Part shown: piece by piece, positions 42,968 through 52,700 of the stretch
Numbering within the stretch: the stretch's first letter is position 1
How the letters are laid out: each line of letters begins with the position of its first letter
NCBI GenBank assembly: GCA_015272325.1
Contig: JACYLU010000028.1
Coordinates: forward strand, 62,001 to 126,000
Reading direction: 5' to 3'
DNA from: Synechococcales cyanobacterium C42_A2020_086
GTDB taxonomy: Bacteria; Cyanobacteriota; Cyanobacteriia; Elainellales; Elainellaceae
DNA length: 64,000 nucleotides
Notes under the pieces: model-generated
Database searches by the model: none
What the model saw: only the letters and a program-made list of their open reading frames with translations
What the model was told of the DNA's origin: nothing
Position numbers and translations under genes: made by a program

Positions 42968-44062
42968 GATGCCAAACCCTTTACACCAAGTGAACGAGCT
43001 TGGGCTGGCAGCACTTTTCCCCCAAACGGACATACAATTGCTGGGGCATTACGCGGACTGCTGCAATCCAAGGTTGATCTGACACTGCGGGGCGTGTTTT
43101 TATGTCGAGAGCGGACATTGTACTTGCCGCGACCGCTGAATTATGTGGGTCAACGACCGCTCACGCCCGTGCCTTGGCTGGAAGACAATCATCCTTGCCA
43201 TCAGATGGTGTGGAATCGGAGGAATCCGGCTCCTCTTGTGGTGGCGCATCGTCAATCTGACAATCCTGACCAGACAAAAACAGAGCCAGAGTACCGCCAA
43301 CATCTTCCTGCTGATGTGGTATTTAAACTGCTCGCTGGAGAGGCTCTGACTACTCAAGATCTGTCCTGCCCTGAACCGGAATCTCCACAGCCCTGGACGG
43401 TTGAAACACGCTCGCACAATTCTCTGGAGACGGGAACCCGCCAGGTGAAAGACACAGACGGCTATTTTGTCGAGAATGCGATTCGGCTGCATTCGGGCTG
43501 GAGTTTGGCCGTTGCTGTTGATCAACTCATCGACTGTCCCACAACGTTGCGGCTGGGTGGGGAAGGACACCGTGCTTTGCTAGAACGCTGTCAGGAACTT
43601 GATGACCAATGGCAAAAATTACAGCAACAATCACAAGCCAATTTTGCTCAAGGCGGTCGCTCGCTTGCCTATCTGGTCACGCCTGGGGTGTTTGAGCGGG
43701 TCAGCAACGGTCAGGCATTGTGTCGGGCTTATCCGTGGGAATGGAAGCTCGCCCATCCCGTCAACAGCAACCAGACGGCAGGCAATCTGGTCAGCGTAGC
43801 CACTGCCAAAGCTCTGCCCATTGGAGGGCGATTGCGGGATCGAGAAGACGCTCAGAGCAGTATTCCCGCCCCCCAGGTATTTGCTGCTCCTCCAGGCAGT
43901 GTGTATTACCTAGAGCAACCCCAGCCGTTGTATGCAGATGATCCTGAAGCTAAACCAGGCTCTCAAGGCAAAGCCCTTGCCAGAGCTAGGCGGATCAGGC
44001 AGCTAGGTTACTCTGAATTATTATGGATGCCCTACGTGCCTCATGTGGAGGGTGCTTCATGA
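42968..44062 (+). pseudogene. cmr3: second Cmr3, 5' end lost at the IS junction
   Basis: The frame opens right at the IS boundary (an in-frame TAA at 42965-42967) with DAKPFTPSERAWAGSTFPPNGHT, the canonical Cmr3 N-terminal block, but about 15-20 initial residues are gone. It continues with LRGVFLCRERTLYLPRP, DGYFVENAIRLHSGWSLAVAVD, LGGEGHR, YLVTPGVFER and PPGSVYYLEQPQPLYAD. The first available start is GTG 43094, which would give a truncated 322-residue protein. It is closer to the common Cmr3 type than the 35832 copy, so it came from another III-B locus. The stop overlaps the next gene (ATGA). Confidence 0.8.
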
Positions 44063-44688
44063 TTTCGACCCCAGCCGCAATTACCGAACGATTGACGCTG
44101 TATGACATCAGTTGGGAGGGGTATGAAACCCTGCTGAATGTGCTGGGCGATCGCCCTGTTCGCACGACCTATAGCCAAGGGGTAGTGGAGCTGATGATTC
44201 TGTTCTATCAGCATGAACGCTACAAGAAGCTGCTGGCGCGATGTGTCGAAACTCTGACTGAAGAGTTAGATATTCCAATTGCAGGAGGTGGCTCAACCAC
44301 ATTCAAACGTCAAGATTTAGAACGGGGATTAGAACCAGACGAATGTTTTTACATTGAGCATGAACCTGCCGTGCGAGGGAAACAGGCGATCGATCTGGCG
44401 CACGATCCCCCTCCCGATTTGGCGATCGAAATTGACATGACCAGCAGTTCTCTCAACCGGATGGCGATCTACGCCGCTCTGGGCATTCCCGAAATCTGGC
44501 GGTTTGATGGTACAACGCTGGAATTTTTCAAGCGACAGGACGATCATTACGAACGGCTGACCCGCAGCGCCACGTTCCCGATGATTCAGCCCTCTGATTT
44601 GACCCAGTTTATCACCCTGGCAGAAACCACCAACGATACCACCGTAATTCGCCAGTTCCGCAGTTGGGTGCGTCAACAGATGCAGTGA
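44059..44688 (+). CDS. Uma2 family (DUF820) protein
   Basis: A 209-residue Uma2 protein: GGSTTFKRQDLERGLEPDECFYI, PPPDLAIEIDMTSSSLNRMAIYAALGIPEIWRFDG. The EID...K/R region forms the nuclease-like site. ATG 44059 overlaps the stop of the truncated cmr3 by 4 nt, so it is translated with that remnant. Three paralogues are in this window; this one resembles the 47147 copy most (SxxLERDD..PEPDxxYYI-like). Confidence 0.85.
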   Translation: MISTPAAITERLTLYDISWEGYETLLNVLGDRPVRTTYSQGVVELMILFYQHERYKKLLARCVETLTEELDIPIAGGGSTTFKRQDLERGLEPDECFYIEHEPAVRGKQAIDLAHDPPPDLAIEIDMTSSSLNRMAIYAALGIPEIWRFDGTTLEFFKRQDDHYERLTRSATFPMIQPSDLTQFITLAETTNDTTVIRQFRSWVRQQMQ

Positions 44689-44748
44689 TTGAATTGCAGC
44701 TTCGTGAAGCGCTCGCCAACGTATTGTTTTGCATTCACAGAAACTATC

Positions 44749-45771
44749 ATGAACTACTTAACCTATAGCTATCTACTCACTCCACTGCATACGGGCGCGA
44801 GTTCCCAAGCAGGTAACTTAATGGGGTTGGTGCGAGACTGTGAAATCGTCAACGTCAGCCCGATTGAACCCCGCCCTTTGTTTCATCGACTCGATGATGC
44901 CCAGACCCAGGCAGCCTGCCCTTCTGTAGCCTACCGAGCAGTCAACTTGAGTCACTATTTCTGGCCGTTGGAGCGCTCGCGAATTATTTCGGCATGGCAG
45001 CGTGGCGACTTCCAGGAAGCTCGACTCTGGCTGAATGCGCATCGAACTCAGCGTAAGTCGCTTTACGAGCTAACCGAATATTTGGCACTCGCAACGAACT
45101 GGGAAATTGAAGCGGCATTAAAAGGGTTGAGGAATTGGGTTGTGACCAAAAGCGCTAAGCAGATTATCCCGATTGATCAACAGGCGCACATTCAACATCA
45201 TATCCATCAACTCTGCGCCACTGGACAAATTCCAGTTCGGTCTAAATTTCTCAAAATCTGGGAATCGACTTTTCTGATCTGGCTAGAGCTGAAGCGCGAA
45301 CGCTCTTCTATGGCGTTTATTTACTTTAGCCAAACCCTAGAAAGACTGCTATTTTTGCGTTATCGGACAGAGGATTGGATCTCTTTGGGATACATCACGC
45401 TGCCAGAAGACAAGAAAAGCTGGGGCACAAACTATAAGGCAACCTTTGGAGACTTGCGGATGGCGTGGCAGAAGATGAATGGACTAGATGAACGGGCGCT
45501 GATTATGCAACAGTTCAAGCAGATTAACGAGTTACGCAACAGTGCTGTCCACAAAGGCGAACCGTTGACGCTTACGGATTTGAAAAGCAAGCTCTTTTCC
45601 GGATTATCAAGCTCAGATGTAGCTGTAGATGCAAATGCAGTGTGTGAAGCGATGCATGAGCTACTCCGAGAAGTGTGTCACCCTGACTGGCAAATTCCAG
45701 AGCCGTCTGGATTGCGTTTGCTATACCAGTGGGGATTAGATTCTTTGATTAGAGAAAGTGATGCTCTCTAG
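44749..45771 (+). CDS. chimeric protein: Cmr4 N-terminus joined to a HEPN nuclease
   Basis: Residues 1-30 (YLLTPLHTGASSQAGNLMGL) match the start of a Cmr4 RAMP protein and align with H16-G26-N27-L28...R33-D34 of the intact Cmr4 here. After residue 30 or so RAMP similarity ends, and the remaining 310 residues look like the C-terminal part of a Csm6/Csx1-like protein. An RxxxxH motif lies at Arg263 to His268 (ELRNSAVHKGE). The most economical reading is an in-frame deletion that fused cmr4 to a CARF-HEPN gene and removed the rest of cmr4 and the CARF part. The frame is intact, so a product may still be made. Confidence 0.65.
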   Translation: MNYLTYSYLLTPLHTGASSQAGNLMGLVRDCEIVNVSPIEPRPLFHRLDDAQTQAACPSVAYRAVNLSHYFWPLERSRIISAWQRGDFQEARLWLNAHRTQRKSLYELTEYLALATNWEIEAALKGLRNWVVTKSAKQIIPIDQQAHIQHHIHQLCATGQIPVRSKFLKIWESTFLIWLELKRERSSMAFIYFSQTLERLLFLRYRTEDWISLGYITLPEDKKSWGTNYKATFGDLRMAWQKMNGLDERALIMQQFKQINELRNSAVHKGEPLTLTDLKSKLFSGLSSSDVAVDANAVCEAMHELLREVCHPDWQIPEPSGLRLLYQWGLDSLIRESDAL

Positions 45772-45809
45772 TCCAACTGATGAACTAGATCGCTGGATTT
45801 TACCTCAGT

Positions 45810-47096
45810 ATGTCAAATATCCTTCTCTCCTTCGTGGGCAGCCAAGATCCCTATTCCAACACCACTCAGCAGCCGGGTTCGATTGTTAGCTTAGTTTGGC
45901 ATTTTCAGACAATGCATCAGCCCATCAACGCTGTTTTGCTGTTGTATACTGTCGGCACGAGGCAAAATGCCATTGATACGAGGGATTGGCTATTGTCGGA
46001 GCAAGTGTTGGCTGAAGAGGCGATTGAGCTGATGGCGGTCAGTGATTCCCTCTCCCATGATCCCGTCAATGCGCTTTTGGCAATTCAGGAGGCGCGTCGG
46101 GCAGTGGAACGGGCCAAGGCCTTGCAAACCGGATCTGATATGCTAGCGTTCAATGCCTCATCAGGTACGCCAGCGATGAAGACGGCTTGGAGTATTTTGC
46201 AGGCGGCTGGATATGCGCCCAATAGCCAAGTGTGGCAGGTGAGGAATCCCAACGAGGTTCGGGCAGGACAGGAGCGGATATTTCCATCGAATGTAGATTT
46301 TTTGAAGCGGGAATTTGATCTGAAGGTTGCCAAGCAGCAGGTTCAGGATTACAACTATAGCGGCGCGTTGATGACTCTGGCATCTAGCCAGCTATTGACT
46401 GATGAAATTGCCGCCTTGCTGCATTATGGCTATTACCGCAGTTCTCGGGATTTTGATCGCGCGGATGCGAGTTTGGGGTCAGTAAAGGGGCAGATCGATA
46501 GCCGCTGGAGTCAGGAGATTGCGCGGCTGCGGCAAAAGGATGGGAAAGCGCGGCTGCAAGAGGCATATTTTAATGCTCAGATTCGGTTGAAGAATCAGAA
46601 GTATGCTGATTTTTTGATTGATGTCTTTGGGTTGCAGGAGAGCCTCTTGAAGTATCTGGTAGAGCACTCTGTAGGGCTGCCCGTGCCGGATCGAGCGCAA
46701 ACACCCTCGTTTTGGGAGCGGCTCCAGCAGCTGGATCAGGGCAAGCTCTATCGGCATTTGCAGAACTACAGATTGCCCAAAGGAGGATCGCTGAGACTGG
46801 GCGAATCCGTCAGTCGCTATGTCATGATTGCCATCTTAGAGTATTCACCGCAGTTCACGTCGGTGATGCCGTTGATCAACGATTTGAATGACTATTGCGA
46901 TTTACGCAATCGTGCGGTGCATGAGTTTGCTGGAGTGTCCGAGATTCCAGATCAGCAGAAACTGCTGTCTATGCTTAGAACCTTAATGAAGCGGGTCACG
47001 GGTTTGCCTGAAGCCAATCCTTTTGATGATTTGAACCGGCAGATTTGCGAGCGGCTAGAGCAGCGGTTGTCTTCAGGACCGTCTACAGCGGGCTAA
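45810..47096 (+). CDS. CARF-HEPN ribonuclease effector (Csm6/Csx1-like)
   Basis: A 428-residue protein with N-terminal CARF-like sequence ILLSFVGSQDPY and FNASSGTPAMKTAW (ligand-loop type), then helices, and a C-terminal HEPN site RNRAVH at Arg366 to His371 in DLRNRAVHEFAG. It is expected to bind cyclic oligoadenylate and degrade RNA. It belongs to the decayed second cmr locus but is itself intact, and could be triggered by the Cas10 of the first locus. It has its own spacer of 38 bp after the chimera gene. Confidence 0.8.
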   Translation: MSNILLSFVGSQDPYSNTTQQPGSIVSLVWHFQTMHQPINAVLLLYTVGTRQNAIDTRDWLLSEQVLAEEAIELMAVSDSLSHDPVNALLAIQEARRAVERAKALQTGSDMLAFNASSGTPAMKTAWSILQAAGYAPNSQVWQVRNPNEVRAGQERIFPSNVDFLKREFDLKVAKQQVQDYNYSGALMTLASSQLLTDEIAALLHYGYYRSSRDFDRADASLGSVKGQIDSRWSQEIARLRQKDGKARLQEAYFNAQIRLKNQKYADFLIDVFGLQESLLKYLVEHSVGLPVPDRAQTPSFWERLQQLDQGKLYRHLQNYRLPKGGSLRLGESVSRYVMIAILEYSPQFTSVMPLINDLNDYCDLRNRAVHEFAGVSEIPDQQKLLSMLRTLMKRVTGLPEANPFDDLNRQICERLEQRLSSGPSTAG

Positions 47097-47146
47097 AGTA
47101 GAAATAACTTGGTTATTGTAATCGCGGCTATGGGTAGGAACAGCAT

Positions 47147-47809
47147 ATGGTGAATGCAATTCGCCCGATTGTGGCTCAGCCTGTTCCGCTGCCTGTAGGA
47201 GAAAAGCGGGTCGTGTTTCGTGGGTTGAAGTGGCAGGAGTATAAGGCAATTCAGCAGGCATTGGGGGAGTGCCGCACTGCTCATTTGACGTATGACCGGG
47301 GAGTGCTGGAAATTACCATGCCGCTAGAAATCCACGAGTTTGCAGCTGAGCTGATTGGGCGATTTATCTACCTCCTGGTTGCCGAACTGGGGCTGAAAAT
47401 TAAGACGATGGGTTCAACGACGCTGGAGCGGGACGATCTGGATCGCAGTCCTGAGCCGGATAAGGCTTACTACATTCAGAATCAGCCGTTGGTAGCGGGC
47501 AAAATAGTGGATTTGAAAACGGACCCGCCGCCAGATCTGGTGGTGGAGGTGGATATTACGCATACGGATATCGACAAGCTCGGACTGTATGCCAGTATAG
47601 GAGTCCCGGAATTCTGGCGCTATAACGGTGATCTGTGGCGAATTTATACGCTGCGGGATGGGAAATATCAAGAAGTGGAGTCCAGCCCGACGTTTGAGTT
47701 TGTGCCCAAGCAGAAGCTGTATGAGTTTTTGGTGCAGGCGCAGCAGGATGAGGTGGAAGCGGAGCGACGGCTGCGAGAGTGGGTGCGAACGGCGCGGGGC
47801 GGCGCTTGA
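47147..47809 (+). CDS. Uma2 family (DUF820) protein
   Basis: A 220-residue Uma2 protein: KWQEYKAIQQALGECRTAHLTYDRGVLEITMP, GSTTLERDDLDRSPEPDKAYYI, PPPDLVVEVDITHTDIDKLGLYASIGVPEFWRYNG. The active-site-like E/D and K/R positions are present. It lies between the second CARF-HEPN gene and csx18. Whether the repeated Uma2 genes serve defence or are passengers is unknown. Confidence 0.85.
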   Translation: MVNAIRPIVAQPVPLPVGEKRVVFRGLKWQEYKAIQQALGECRTAHLTYDRGVLEITMPLEIHEFAAELIGRFIYLLVAELGLKIKTMGSTTLERDDLDRSPEPDKAYYIQNQPLVAGKIVDLKTDPPPDLVVEVDITHTDIDKLGLYASIGVPEFWRYNGDLWRIYTLRDGKYQEVESSPTFEFVPKQKLYEFLVQAQQDEVEAERRLREWVRTARGGA

Positions 47810-47833
47810 GTCTGGTTGGTGAGGCTGCTCATT

Positions 47834-47955
47834 AGATTGGGCTAGATTGGGCTAGATGGGGTGCATCGTCGAGAACAGTTGATTGGTAGTTGATTGATAA
47901 CAGTTGACTGAGAGCAGTTGACTGATAACGGTTGACGTATTGTGACGTATTGTGC
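47834..47955. repeat. cluster of short tandem repeats before csx18
   Basis: AGATTGGGCT is repeated at 47834-47853. Several diverged copies of AGTTGA(C/T)TGATAAC follow (about 47878-47935), then GACGTATTGT twice (about 47934-47953). These may be slippage products; the csx18-cas1-cas2 promoter must be in or after them. Confidence 0.7.
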
Positions 47956-47980
47956 TGTGTTTCTCTGAGGTGGACCTGAT

Positions 47981-48283
47981 ATGTATATTTCAACGCGAGC
48001 TGCTTTCGTGCGGAATGTGGCGCTGGCGCTAGTGAATGGCGCGGTGACGCTGGTGATTTTGCTGATTGCGCCGCTGGGGCTGGCGGCGGTGTGGATAAAT
48101 ACCCTATTGGTGGTGATTGCGACCTACGCCACAGCGACCATTGGCGATCGGGTGTTGCGGTATTTGCAGGCCGATACGCCGCTGCGGGCTGAGCTAGTGG
48201 ATCCCGTGGCCGAGTCCGATCGGGCGACGAGTCGGGTGCGGCAAATTCAGCCGGATGGCGAGATTGAGCGCCAAGGCGAGTAG
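47981..48283 (+). CDS. csx18: CRISPR-associated small membrane protein Csx18
   Basis: A 100-residue protein with two membrane helices (VALALVNGAVTLVILLIAPLGL and VWINTLLVVIATYATATIG) and a charged tail. The pattern RNVALALVNGAVTLVIL-APLGLAA matches Csx18, a family found next to cas1 in cyanobacterial type III loci. No biochemical role is established; a membrane sensor or effector is possible. It is 3 nt upstream of cas1. Confidence 0.78.
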   Translation: MYISTRAAFVRNVALALVNGAVTLVILLIAPLGLAAVWINTLLVVIATYATATIGDRVLRYLQADTPLRAELVDPVAESDRATSRVRQIQPDGEIERQGE

Positions 48284-48286
48284 GCA

Positions 48287-49273
48287 ATGCGAACGCTGTA
48301 TGTGTCTCAGCAGGGCTGTTTTGTGGCGCTGCGGCAGGAGGCGCTGCTGATTAAGCAGGGGGAAACGCTGCTGGAAGAGGTGCAACTGCCGCTGCTAGAG
48401 CAGGTGTTGATTTTTGGCAAGTCGCAGGTGACGACGCAGGCGATTCGGGCGTGCTTGTGGCGCGAGATTCCGATTGTGTATCTATCGCGGCTGGGCTGGT
48501 GCTATGGGCGGGTGCTGCCGATTAGTCGCGGCTATCGCCAGTTGGGGCGCTATCAGCAGGAGTTGGCCTTTGGCGAGCGGATCGTGATGGCGCGGGCGAT
48601 TGTGCTGGCAAAGCTGAAGAATAGCCGGGTGATGTTGCAGCGGCAGCAGCGGCAGCGGGGCACGGCTCGCATTCAGGCGGCGGTGGTGCAGCTTGAACAG
48701 GTGATGGCGCAGGTGAATCGGGTGGCAACGCTAGAGCAGCTTCTGGGGCTGGAGGGGGCAGGGGCAGCCAGCTATTTTGGGGCATTTGGGGATTGCCTGA
48801 TGCGGTCTGAGTTTACCTTTACGGCTCGCTCGCGCCGGCCGCCGGCGGACCCAGTCAATGCGCTGCTCAGTTTTGGCTATCAGGTGCTGTGGAACCACCT
48901 CCTGAGCTTGATTGAGCTGCAAGGGCTAGACCCTTACTATGCCTGTCTGCATCAGGGCAGTGAGCGACATGCGGCCCTAGCGTCGGATCTGATCGAGGAA
49001 TTTCGAGCGCCCATTGTGGATTCGCTGGTGCTATACCTGGTCAATCGCGGTGTGGTGCAGCCGCAGGATTTTGAGTATCGCGACGGCGGCTGTTTTTTGA
49101 GTGAGTCGGGGCGCAAGACGTATCTGCGGGCGTTTGTGGGGCGCATGGAGGAGCCGATCTCGACCGAGGATGGGGTGCAGCCGCGCTGGGATCTGCTAAT
49201 GCAGCAGGTGAAGGCGTTTAAGCGGTTTGTCTATAACCCCAGTCTGGGCTATCAGCCGTATCTGATTCGCTAA
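48287..49273 (+). CDS. cas1: CRISPR integrase Cas1
   Basis: A 328-residue Cas1 with an N-terminal beta domain (RTLYVSQQGCFVALRQEALLI) and a helical catalytic domain. Metal ligands are visible as Glu in LEGAGAASYFG, His in YYACLHQGSERHAALASD, and Asp/Glu in DLIEEFRAPIVD. It integrates new spacers with Cas2. It starts 3 nt after csx18 and is followed by cas2 after 13 nt. Intact. Confidence 0.95.
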   Translation: MRTLYVSQQGCFVALRQEALLIKQGETLLEEVQLPLLEQVLIFGKSQVTTQAIRACLWREIPIVYLSRLGWCYGRVLPISRGYRQLGRYQQELAFGERIVMARAIVLAKLKNSRVMLQRQQRQRGTARIQAAVVQLEQVMAQVNRVATLEQLLGLEGAGAASYFGAFGDCLMRSEFTFTARSRRPPADPVNALLSFGYQVLWNHLLSLIELQGLDPYYACLHQGSERHAALASDLIEEFRAPIVDSLVLYLVNRGVVQPQDFEYRDGGCFLSESGRKTYLRAFVGRMEEPISTEDGVQPRWDLLMQQVKAFKRFVYNPSLGYQPYLIR

Positions 49274-49286
49274 TTTTGGTAGAGCA

Positions 49287-49565
49287 ATGCTGCTGTATGT
49301 GGTCACCTACGATATTCCCTGCAATAAGCGCCGCAAGCGGGTTGCCGATCTGCTGGAGGGCTACGGGCGACGGGTGCAATACAGTGTGTTTGAATGTGTA
49401 CTGCCGGTGGCGAAGTATGAAGAGTTGCAACTCCGGCTGCGGTCGCGGATTAAACTCGGAGAAGATAGCGTGCGGTTTTATCCGCTGTCGGGGCATACGC
49501 TGGGACAAATCGTGGTGTGGGGAGAACCGCCCGTGACGCCGATGCCGGGTTCGACGATTGTGTAG
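49287..49565 (+). CDS. cas2: CRISPR Cas2
   Basis: A 92-residue ferredoxin-fold protein. MLLYVVTYDIPCNKRRKRVADLLEGYGRRVQYSVFEC is the classical Cas2 N-terminal half with the Asp of YDIP. It forms the structural core of the Cas1-Cas2 integrase. The stop is 201 bp upstream of the first repeat of the array. Confidence 0.95.
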   Translation: MLLYVVTYDIPCNKRRKRVADLLEGYGRRVQYSVFECVLPVAKYEELQLRLRSRIKLGEDSVRFYPLSGHTLGQIVVWGEPPVTPMPGSTIV

Positions 49566-49589
49566 GGTGCTGTGTAGGGTGTGTCGCTG

Positions 49590-49639
49590 CGAGGGATCGG
49601 CAAAATCGCCGAAACGACGGTTTCTCGTTCGATCCCTCG
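49590..49639 (+). promoter_or_regulatory. nested hairpin in the CRISPR leader
   Basis: CGAGGGATCG (49590-49599) pairs perfectly with CGATCCCTCG (49630-49639). Inside it GAAAC (49611-49615) pairs with GTTTC (49620-49624) around GACG. A second direct copy of CGATCCCTCG lies at 49709-49718. These may be cas2 terminator, leader-binding or integration signals; a promoter is expected between here and 49766. Confidence 0.5.
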
Positions 49640-49766
49640 ATAGTGGACTAGGAGCGGGTTTCAGCGATTTTTGAGGAGCGAATTCATGGTAAAATTGAGC
49701 CAGCTCATCGATCCCTCGCAAATGGCGTCTGGACAGCGCATGAATTCTGGGTTTCAATAGGGGGGA

Positions 49767-52700
49767 GTCCCCACTCGCTGGGGAAACCAATTGAATGGAA
49801 ACACATCGTCTACGTTCTGGTGGGCGGATACACAAACAGGTCCCCACTCGCTGGGGAAACCAATTGAATGGAAACCGCCCCAGCCAAGCCAAAGGTGTCT
49901 AAAAAGCCACAGCTAAGTCCCCACTCGCTGGGGAAACCAATTGAATGGAAACTGTACATCCGAAACAGCAATGTGGGTAACTTGACTGTGACGTCCCCAC
50001 TCGCTGGGGAAACCAATTGAATGGAAACTGCACCAGTGATATGAACCTCATCTGCTGTGTCGTTATTCGTCCCCACTCGCTGGGGAAACCAATTGAATGG
50101 AAACTTCTAGGGCTAGGTGCACCTTAACACCGCTACCCGACGTCCCCACTCGCTGGGGAAACCAATTGAATGGAAACCCCGCAGCGGTGAAATACTATGA
50201 GCTACCGGGAACGTGTCCCCACTCGCTGGGGAAACCAATTGAATGGAAACCGCGCTTTGAATTTTGTCAAAATGATTCGTCGTTAGCGTCCCCACTCGCT
50301 GGGGAAACCAATTGAATGGAAACGTCATCGTGTTGATGAAAGCATCCGTCAAATCCATCTCGGGTCCCCACTCGCTGGGGAAACCAATTGAATGGAAACA
50401 ACTACCCGAGCAGGTGTGCTAGCCGTCATTTTTTGTAACGAGTCCCCACTCGCTGGGGAAACCAATTGAATGGAAACTTCCAGCCGATGGGAGAGTCGGT
50501 GAGGTTCCAGGGGTTCAGTCCCCACTCGCTGGGGAAACCAATTGAATGGAAACAATGCTGCGACGTCCGCTATCGGGTCATCGGCAACTGGAGTGTCCCC
50601 ACTCGCTGGGGAAACCAATTGAATGGAAACAGGATCAACAAGCCCGTTTTCGAGTGATCGGACAGTGATCGGGTCCCCACTCGCTGGGGAAACCAATTGA
50701 ATGGAAACAATTGAGGTGACAACGTTGAATTAAATAAAGGTCGTATAGTCCCCACTCGCTGGGGAAACCAATTGAATGGAAACTTTGTCACAGACGTTAT
50801 TGGATTGGCGTCATCAGCATTGTCCCCACTCGCTGGGGAAACCAATTGAATGGAAACACGAATGACTCGAAAGAGGTGAGAAAATTTTCTTGATCGAGTC
50901 CCCACTCGCTGGGGAAACCAATTGAATGGAAACAGAGCAAGTTACCGTACGTAACAGACAGCACTTGGTCCCCACTCGCTGGGGAAACCAATTGAATGGA
51001 AACGCCATTAGGAATAAGTTTCAATGCTTCGTTAACTACGTCCCCACTCGCTGGGGAAACCAATTGAATGGAAACAAAGGTGTCCAATTGGGCACCCAAG
51101 CCTGGGTATGAAAAGTCCCCACTCGCTGGGGAAACCAATTGAATGGAAACCTGACAAGAAACACTTCATCGTAGTATTTCACAGGGTAGTCCCCACTCGC
51201 TGGGGAAACCAATTGAATGGAAACAATCGAGTGTGCGCCGGGTGTAAACTCCGGCACAGTGTGTCCCCACTCGCTGGGGAAACCAATTGAATGGAAACCT
51301 GGGAGTTGTACAACTTCAAACCCTTAGTCTCCAGGTAGGTCCCCACTCGCTGGGGAAACCAATTGAATGGAAACTGTCCTCAATCTTTGAGGACATTAAA
51401 AAGCATTTCAAGTCCCCACTCGCTGGGGAAACCAATTGAATGGAAACTTAGCATAGCCTACTCCTTAGTGTGTTCGAACAGAGGGGAAGTCCCCACTCGC
51501 TGGGGAAACCAATTAAATGGAAACAGTAACTGCAACAATATCCGCCTAAAGGGTCAGACTTACCAGCGTCCCCACTCGCTGGGGAAACCAATTGAATGGA
51601 AACTGACCAGGCTAACCTAGACCTATTTGCAGCTAACATTGCTGTCCCCACTCGCTGGGGAAACCAATTGAATGGAAACTCTTTTCCGCCTCTCCCTTTA
51701 GTTCCGACTGCTAGGATCGTCCCCACTCGCTGGGGAAACCAATTGAATGGAAACCCGTTGAAAATAGCATCCCTGTCCCTAAACAAAATCAGTCCCCACT
51801 CGCTGGGGAAACCAATTGAATGGAAACCAACCATCAGCTCAATTGATAGTCGCTCAATTGACTCGGCGTGTCCCCACTCGCTGGGGAAACCAATTGAATG
51901 GAAACGGTAGTTACCTGAGTCAGAACACCTTCAATATAGCAGTCCCCACTCGCTGGGGAAACCAATTGAATGGAAACTGTTGAAAGCTAAGCAACATTTC
52001 ATTCAAGATTGCAATGGTCCCCACTCGCTGGGGAAACCAATTGAATGGAAACGAAGTGGGAGCAAACCGTTCAACCTTCATTGGGTACCTCCAGTCCCCA
52101 CTCGCTGGGGAAACCAATTGAATGGAAACTCTACTCCCCAGCGCGTCATAGCTTCCGCTACCGCGTCCCCACTCGCTGGGGAAACCAATTGAATGGAAAC
52201 CCGGAAGATATGATATGGGCGAAGGAGTATTGTTGACATAGTCCCCACTCGCTGGGGAAACCAATTGAATGGAAACGGTTTCGCCATGTCTTTATCCTCC
52301 GGTACTTTGATTAAGTCCCCACTCGCTGGGGAAACCAATTGAATGGAAACAATACTGGTATCAATTCTATGGTGAAGCGGCTGAACAAGAGGTCCCCACT
52401 CGCTGGGGAAACCAATTGAATGGAAACGTGACTAAGATACTGCAACAACGGTACGATTATTCCAGCGTCCCCACTCGCTGGGGAAACCAATTGAATGGAA
52501 ACTCGCCTGGCGTGCCAGCACAATCGGGCAGTTGCCAAAGTCCCCACTCGCTGGGGAAACCAATTGAATGGAAACGCAGGCTCCTCGAGGAGCGCGAGCC
52601 AATTGTAAAAGTCCCCACTCGCTGGGGAAACCAATTGAATGGAAACGAATTAACGGAAGATGCTGCTGACCAGTTAGACTACTCGTCCCCACTCGCTGGG

